Positions 59,820 to 64,000 of a stretch of 64,000 nucleotides of DNA are shown in pieces. Every line of letters begins with the position of its first letter. The stretch's first letter is position 1. The notes under the pieces were generated by a model. It saw nothing but the letters and a program-made list of their open reading frames with translations. It was not told where the DNA came from and ran no database searches. The position numbers and the translations under genes were made by a program. This stretch comes from Bog-473 sp963807675 (lineage in GTDB: Bacteria; Actinomycetota; Acidimicrobiia; Acidimicrobiales; RAAP-2): assembly GCA_963807675.1 (NCBI GenBank), contig CAWECP010000002.1:620001-684000 (forward strand), given 5' to 3'.

Positions 59820-60989
59820 ATGGCAGCAGACCAATCGCAGCTCGAGGCGGCGTTGCACGCCGTCGTGGAGCCCGAGCTGAACCTGACGCTCGGGGAGCTC
59901 GGCCTCCTAAGCGCAGTGCGGCCGCGCCGGCGCCGAACCGCAATAGAAGTGGCGCTGCCGGTCGCCGCCTGGCCCGGCATCGAGCAGCTGGCCGACGACA
60001 TCCACCGGGCTGCGCTGGGTGTGCCCGGCGTCGAGGCGGTCGACCTGGAGTTCGTGGTCATGAGCGACGACGAGCGCTCAGCGCTCCGCCAGCGCCTGCG
60101 GGCCGGCATGCTCGGCGTCGGGGTCGGCGACGACGACGCCGGGGCGGCGGACGACCATGCCGGACACGGGCACGCACCGGCGGCGCCGCTGCCCGCCTTC
60201 CTCGGCCCCGACGCCAAGACGCGTGTCATCGGCATCTCGTCGGGCAAGGGTGGCGTGGGCAAGTCGACGGTCACCGTCAACCTCGCCATCGCGCTGGCGC
60301 AGGCCGGCTATGCCGTGGGGCTGCTCGACGCCGACGTCTACGGCTTCTCGGTCCCCAAGATGCTCGGGACCGACCACGATCCGGTCGTGCTGGGCGACAT
60401 CGTCATCCCCACCTCCGCCCACGGCGTGCGCTGCCTGTCCATGGGCTACTTCGTCCCAGACGACCAGCCCGTCATTTGGCGCGGCCCGATGCTGCACAAG
60501 GCGATCCAGCAGTTCCTCACCGACGCCTACTGGGGCGAACCCGACTTCGTTCTCGTCGACATGCCCCCCGGCACGGGCGACGTTGCCCTGACGCTGGCCG
60601 AGGTCATGCCGCGGGCGGAGATCGTCGTGGTCACGACGCCGCAGGCGGCGGCGCAGCGGGTGGCACAGCGCTCGGCCTTCGCGGCGCGCCGGCTCAAGCT
60701 CTCCGTGCGCGGCGTCATCGAGAACATGAGTTGGTTCACCGGCGACGACGGCAGTCGCTACGAGCTCTTCGGGTCCGGGGGTGGGCAGACGCTGGCAGCC
60801 GACCTCGGCGTACCGTTGCTCGGACAGGTGCCGTTGGTCAACGCCGTGCGTCTGGGCGGTGACGAGGGCCGCCCGGTCACGGCTGTCGATCCACAGAGCG
60901 AGACGGCCCGGTCCTTCACCGCGATCGCCGAGAAGCTGGCCGCGCTGGGCCCCGCTCGCGTCTACCGCCGGGAGCTCACCCTGCGGTAG
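59820..60989 (+). CDS. mrp: Mrp/NBP35-type Fe-S cluster carrier ATPase
   Basis: A 389-residue P-loop ATPase of the ApbC/Mrp family. It has an N-terminal MIP18/DUF59-like domain (about 1-100), a linker with a short His-rich AGAADDHAGHGHAPA stretch, and the ATPase with deviant Walker A GISSGKGGVGKSTVTVNLA, DADVYGFSVPKMLG, VDMPPGTGDVALTL and ENMSWF. The CxxC that normally binds the bridging cluster is not visible after ENMSWF (FTGDDGSRYELFGSGGG), where MxxFxCxxC is expected. The promoter region is shared with the SufR-like gene. It overlaps the GGDEF gene by 14 bp at its end. Confidence 0.9.
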   Translation: MAADQSQLEAALHAVVEPELNLTLGELGLLSAVRPRRRRTAIEVALPVAAWPGIEQLADDIHRAALGVPGVEAVDLEFVVMSDDERSALRQRLRAGMLGVGVGDDDAGAADDHAGHGHAPAAPLPAFLGPDAKTRVIGISSGKGGVGKSTVTVNLAIALAQAGYAVGLLDADVYGFSVPKMLGTDHDPVVLGDIVIPTSAHGVRCLSMGYFVPDDQPVIWRGPMLHKAIQQFLTDAYWGEPDFVLVDMPPGTGDVALTLAEVMPRAEIVVVTTPQAAAQRVAQRSAFAARRLKLSVRGVIENMSWFTGDDGSRYELFGSGGGQTLAADLGVPLLGQVPLVNAVRLGGDEGRPVTAVDPQSETARSFTAIAEKLAALGPARVYRRELTLR

Positions 60990-62586
60990 CTTGCGTGTCC
61001 CGAATGGGGCTGAGGCCCCACTTGAGATTTGCCACGTCGCGCGCGTTTGACCTGAAGAGCATCACCTGGTCGCGACCGGACCTCTTCGCCTCGTACATCG
61101 CGTTGTCGGCGTCACGGAGCATTGACGCTGCTGACGTGTCGCGATCGGCGGTCACCACCACGCCGATGCTGGCGCTGACGACCAGACGGGCATCGCCCAC
61201 CTCCACCGGTTCGCTCAGGCCCCGGCGGATGCGTTCGGCCATGTCGATGGCGTCCTCGTTGTGGTCGACCTCGGCGAAGGCGACGAACTCGTCGCCGCCG
61301 AAGCGGGCCACCACGTCGACGCCCCGGGTCATGGTACGCAGCCGGTCGGCCATCTCGCGCAACACGATGTCGCCGGCCGTGTGGTCGGCCCGATCGTTGA
61401 CCAGCTTGAAGCGGTCGAGGTCGATGAACATCACTGAGAGGGCCGAGCGCCTGCGCCCGACGTGCACCATGGCCTCCTCGAGGCGCTCCAAGAACAGGCT
61501 GCGGTTCGCCAGGCCGGTGAGCGCGTCGTGCGACGCCTGGAAGGCCACCGCCTCAGCCATTTCGCAGCGTTCGATGGCCAGGCCGAGCATGCCCGCCAGC
61601 TCGTCGAGCCGGTGCAGCTCGTCGCTGCCGAAGTACGGCAAATAGGGGCTGATCTTGACGGCCAGCACGTGGGCGCTTCCCAGGTCCGAGCGCACGGTGA
61701 TGCGGTGCCGGTCGTCCTCGGTACCCGAGACCCCGCCCCAGTCTTCAGCACCGTCGCCGCGGGTCCACGCCGGGAACCGGGCCACCACGGTGCCGTCGCC
61801 GGCCAGCAGGGCCGCCTTGGTCGCCCCTACCAGCGCGCAGACGTGCGGCAGGAGGCGTTCGGCTACGTCGCGCGAGTCGCCGGCCGAGACCAGCTCGCCG
61901 ATGGCCCGCCGGAAGGCGATGTCCTCACGCCGGCTGAGAAAGACCCGCACGAAGGAGGGCAGCACCAGCGCCACGAGGAACAGGATGCCCATGGCCACGC
62001 TGATGGCCTGGGTGACCAGGGTGACGCCCGCGCCCTGCAGCCCGAGCGCGGCCACGGCGACCTGCACCTCGAGGCCGGCCACGGCCAAGGCCAGGAGGTG
62101 CATGCGGGTGGCCGCCAAGGGCGGTTCGCCGGTCCCCGCCACCGACAGACGCACCACCACGTAGGTGAAGAGGAACCCGAAGGCCAATGCGAAGGCGATC
62201 CGGTAGGCCACGAAGTGCGGCGGTGGTGCCAGGCCCGGCAACGGCACGTACTGCAGGGAGAAGGTGAAGGCGATGATGGCCACCGTGACCACAATGGCCA
62301 GGGAGCGCACGGGTGCGCTGGGCCGGCGGAACGCCGCGGCGAAGCGGAACAGGCAGTAGGGCATCACCAGTAGCAAGGCGATCAACGACTTGGCCACGGT
62401 CTGGTTGAGCACGATGCCGGGGTCGACTTTGAGCGTCAGGGACAGCCCGCCCAAGATGGCGAAGGACAGCGCCACCCAGCCGGCCCCGCGGATCCGGTGA
62501 CGGACCCACTGCAACGCAGTGAGCACGGCCAGCGCGACGAACTCCACCACGGAGACGTCGGCCAGGATTTGAGTCCAGTGTGTCAC
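60976..62586 (-). CDS. membrane diguanylate cyclase (GGDEF) with GAF-like domain
   Basis: A 536-residue protein. Residues ~15-225 contain about seven hydrophobic helices (a 7TM sensor layout), followed by a GAF-like region (~235-345) and GGDEF (from ~365: HDALTGLANRSLFLERLEEA, FIDLDRFKLVNDRADH, active site RFGGDEF). The loop RADHTAGD replaces the usual YGHxxGD. No EAL domain follows. It is convergent with mrp. The signal is unknown. Together with the REC-GGDEF protein at 47.7 kb this gives two c-di-GMP synthases in the window. Confidence 0.9.
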   Translation of the reverse strand: MTHWTQILADVSVVEFVALAVLTALQWVRHRIRGAGWVALSFAILGGLSLTLKVDPGIVLNQTVAKSLIALLLVMPYCLFRFAAAFRRPSAPVRSLAIVVTVAIIAFTFSLQYVPLPGLAPPPHFVAYRIAFALAFGFLFTYVVVRLSVAGTGEPPLAATRMHLLALAVAGLEVQVAVAALGLQGAGVTLVTQAISVAMGILFLVALVLPSFVRVFLSRREDIAFRRAIGELVSAGDSRDVAERLLPHVCALVGATKAALLAGDGTVVARFPAWTRGDGAEDWGGVSGTEDDRHRITVRSDLGSAHVLAVKISPYLPYFGSDELHRLDELAGMLGLAIERCEMAEAVAFQASHDALTGLANRSLFLERLEEAMVHVGRRRSALSVMFIDLDRFKLVNDRADHTAGDIVLREMADRLRTMTRGVDVVARFGGDEFVAFAEVDHNEDAIDMAERIRRGLSEPVEVGDARLVVSASIGVVVTADRDTSAASMLRDADNAMYEAKRSGRDQVMLFRSNARDVANLKWGLSPIRDTQATAG

Positions 62587-62988
62587 TGTGTGGTCCCCTC
62601 TTCCGCTGCGTCGCCAAGAGCTGCAGCGGTACCCTCCACCTAGGCTTCAACGACCTAGGACTCCCACGCCACTCTACTTCGTGCGACTACTCCGGAGTGG
62701 CCATCTCTCAGCCGGACGAAAGTTTTCTGCCGCCTTTACGTGCCGCGGCGGTCGCCCACCTCGGCCGCCGCGGCGCGAGGCCGATGCGGGCGCACCGTCT
62801 GTGGTGGACAACGGTCCGTGTGGACTCTGTTCCCGCCGCGGCACTCCGCTCCCGCCGCGGCACTCCGCGACGACCTCTCGATGTCTCAATTCCGTGACAC
62901 AGGTGTGCCCCGCAGAACCTGACCCTCACCGCGGCGACCGTGATGACACAAATAGGTCATCACGGGAAACCCGTCGGCGGAGCCTGTT
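62587..62988. other. 402-bp gap with a tandem repeat and hairpins
   Basis: Between the GGDEF gene start and the NarL-type gene stop I see no supported gene. A 19-bp unit, TCCCGCCGCGGCACTCCGC, is repeated twice head to tail at 62831-62868. The right end holds the two inverted repeats listed separately. The promoter of the GGDEF gene (leftward from 62586) must also lie here. Confidence 0.5.
62941..62974 (-). terminator. paired hairpins after the NarL-type regulator
   Basis: TGATGAC-(8-base loop)-GTCATCA (62941-62962) is immediately followed by ACGGG-AAA-CCCGT (62962-62974). They begin 15 bp downstream of the regulator stop in its reading direction. The stacked stems without a T-run look like a factor-dependent terminator, or an operator for the GGDEF gene. 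Confidence 0.45.
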
Positions 62989-63668
62989 TCAGCTCCGGCG
63001 CGGCAGGTCGATGAGGCCAGACCGCGCCGCGCTCACCACCGCGTCGAGCCGGGAATGTGCCCCGAGCTTCGTCATGAGGTTGCGGACGTGATTGCGCGTG
63101 GTGTGCACGCTCAATCCGAGCTCGCTCGCCACGGCGGTGGTGGAGTGCCCGGCCGCCAGCAGGCGCAGCACCTCGAGCTCGCGTGCGCTGAGCTCGGCCC
63201 GTTCAGGCAGGCGCGGCTCGTCCCGGCGCACCGGTCGGTTCGCCATGCCCAGGGGGAAGGTGGTGGTGCCATTGGAGGCGGCGCGGATGGCCATGATCAG
63301 GTCCTCGAGTCCGGCCCGCTCGGTGACGAACCCGCTGCACCCGGCGTCATGCTCCCTGGTCAGAGCCCGGTCGTCCGGGTTGGTGGTGAGCAGGATGACG
63401 TTGACGCCGGGCGAGGCAATCCGCAGGCGGCGGGTGCCCTCGAGGCCGTCGCCGTCGCCCAGCCGCAGGTCCATCACGACCACGTCGGGCTTCAGCTCCT
63501 CTGCCAAACGGAGGCAGTCGCCGACCGACGTCGCCATCCCGGCCACCTCGAGGCCGGGCTCGCTTCCGATCGCGATGCCGAGGCTGTAAAGACCATCTCG
63601 TGGTTATCGCCGATGACCACGCGGGCAGTCCTCACGCCCGTCGCCTCGGTGCCTTGGTGCTTCGGCAT
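62989..63668 (-). CDS. NarL/LuxR-family response regulator, frameshifted
   Basis: About 226 residues when repaired. ATG 63668 begins a frame reading ARVVIGDNHEMVF, which carries the receiver acidic pair. Near 63586-63591 (one missing base in a T-run fits) it moves to the frame with SLGIAIGSEPGLEVAGMA, phospho-Asp in VVVMDLRLGDGDG and the C-terminal LuxR HTH LSARELEVLRLLAAGHSTTAVASELGLSVHTTRNHV. Total 680 nt is one base short of 227 codons. The Lys of the receiver is replaced in GFVTERAG, where KxA/P is expected. No sensor kinase is adjacent. Confidence 0.78.
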
Positions 63669-63782
63669 CGAAACCTCTTCCCAAACGGACGTTGGCGAGG
63701 TTACCGGGTCGCACGTGGGTGCGCCGTCGGGCCCCGGTCGCGGGGCGTCGGTACTGTGGGCCGTTCGAGGCCAGGAGGAGCC

Positions 63783-64000
63783 ATGGGACAGGACTGGGCG
63801 AGGCCGGTCGTGCACTGGGAGATCGAGGCGGTCGATCCCGAGCGCCAGCGCGCCTTCTACGCCGACCTCTTCAATTGGAAGATCGGTGAGGGCTTCATCA
63901 TGGACATCCCGGCCGGTATCGGTGGCCCCGAGCCGGGGCCGGCCGGGCACATCCGCCCAGGCGAGCGCTCGGGCGTGACCCTCTACGTGCAGGTGGCCAA
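63783..64000 (+). CDS. VOC family protein, 5' end only
   Basis: The first ~72 residues of a glyoxalase/VOC-fold protein, cut by the window end. ATG 63783 has AGGAGGAG 4-5 nt upstream. It begins with WARPVVHWEIEAVDPERQRAFYADLFNWK, the typical first strand with the metal-ligand His and the RAFYADLFNW helix. The tail after GVTLYVQVA is outside the window. Confidence 0.75.
   Translation, partial: MGQDWARPVVHWEIEAVDPERQRAFYADLFNWKIGEGFIMDIPAGIGGPEPGPAGHIRPGERSGVTLYVQVA

Noticed and set aside
1..64000. CRISPR arrays, tRNA or rRNA genes
   Set aside because: I found no regularly spaced repeats and saw no tRNA cloverleaf or rRNA sequence in the intergenic gaps.

Overview
The window is high-GC DNA with short intergenic gaps, many GTG starts and 4-bp (ATGA/GTGA) gene overlaps. 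Gene content is that of a free-living aerobic actinobacterium: WS/DGAT wax-ester synthase, two acyl-CoA dehydrogenases, mycobacterial-style sulfotransferases, a fused LivH-LivM permease, a complete system I cytochrome c maturation cluster and GGDEF signalling proteins. An uncultured Acidimicrobiia-like lineage is my best guess; this is inference from gene content only.

Layout. 0.2-5.1 kb: glutamate decarboxylase, a two-TM channel-like protein, a DUF1269-type protein, and a CsoR-type metal repressor with a permease-YHS protein behind a clear CsoR operator. 5.1-8.4 kb: formate-THF ligase, acyl-CoA dehydrogenase and a small membrane protein. 8.4-17.6 kb: housekeeping genes tsaD/tsaC, a VOC protein with WS/DGAT, an esterase, and divergent valS/cysS. 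17.7-19 kb: a second acyl-CoA dehydrogenase. 19-28.1 kb: an accessory stretch that looks less GC-rich. It holds a TetR-controlled operon of two paralogous membrane proteins plus orphan oxidase subunits III and IV, then a MarR-centred redox/detoxification group (TrxR-like, LUD, SDR, cysteine hydrolase) with four matching operator-like sites and several gene remnants. 28.5-30.8 kb: quinone-oxidoreductase-like protein and sulfotransferase. 30.9-32.75 kb: a strongly structured RNA-like leader followed by a broken ORF of an unnamed family, possibly one mobile or RNA-associated element. 32.9-38 kb: a branched-chain-amino-acid-type ABC transporter operon. 38-43.2 kb: sulfotransferase, kinase-like protein, LMW phosphatase, TetR, glycosyltransferase and GDP-mannose dehydratase. 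43.2-48.7 kb: CcdA, a large hybrid histidine kinase and a REC-GGDEF response regulator. 48.7-50.9 kb: PfpI-like, ferritin-like and methyltransferase genes. 51-57.8 kb: ccmABCDEFGHI. 57.8-61 kb: a Fe-S group (cysteine desulfurase, SufR-like regulator, Mrp carrier). 61-64 kb: GGDEF protein, NarL-type regulator, and the start of a VOC protein.

How parts work together. CcdA and CcmG (thiol reduction) fit with CcmA-I (haem delivery and ligation). The hybrid kinase phosphorelay probably feeds the adjacent REC-GGDEF protein, and so c-di-GMP. Cysteine desulfurase, a SufR-like sensor and Mrp form a compact Fe-S supply and sensing unit. The MarR sites suggest that one regulator controls four transcription units across 3 kb.

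Caveat: at least seven conserved genes, including the normally essential valS, carry single-base frameshifts. Several of these fall in short homopolymers. Sequencing or assembly error is the simplest explanation, so I annotate these genes across the shifts.
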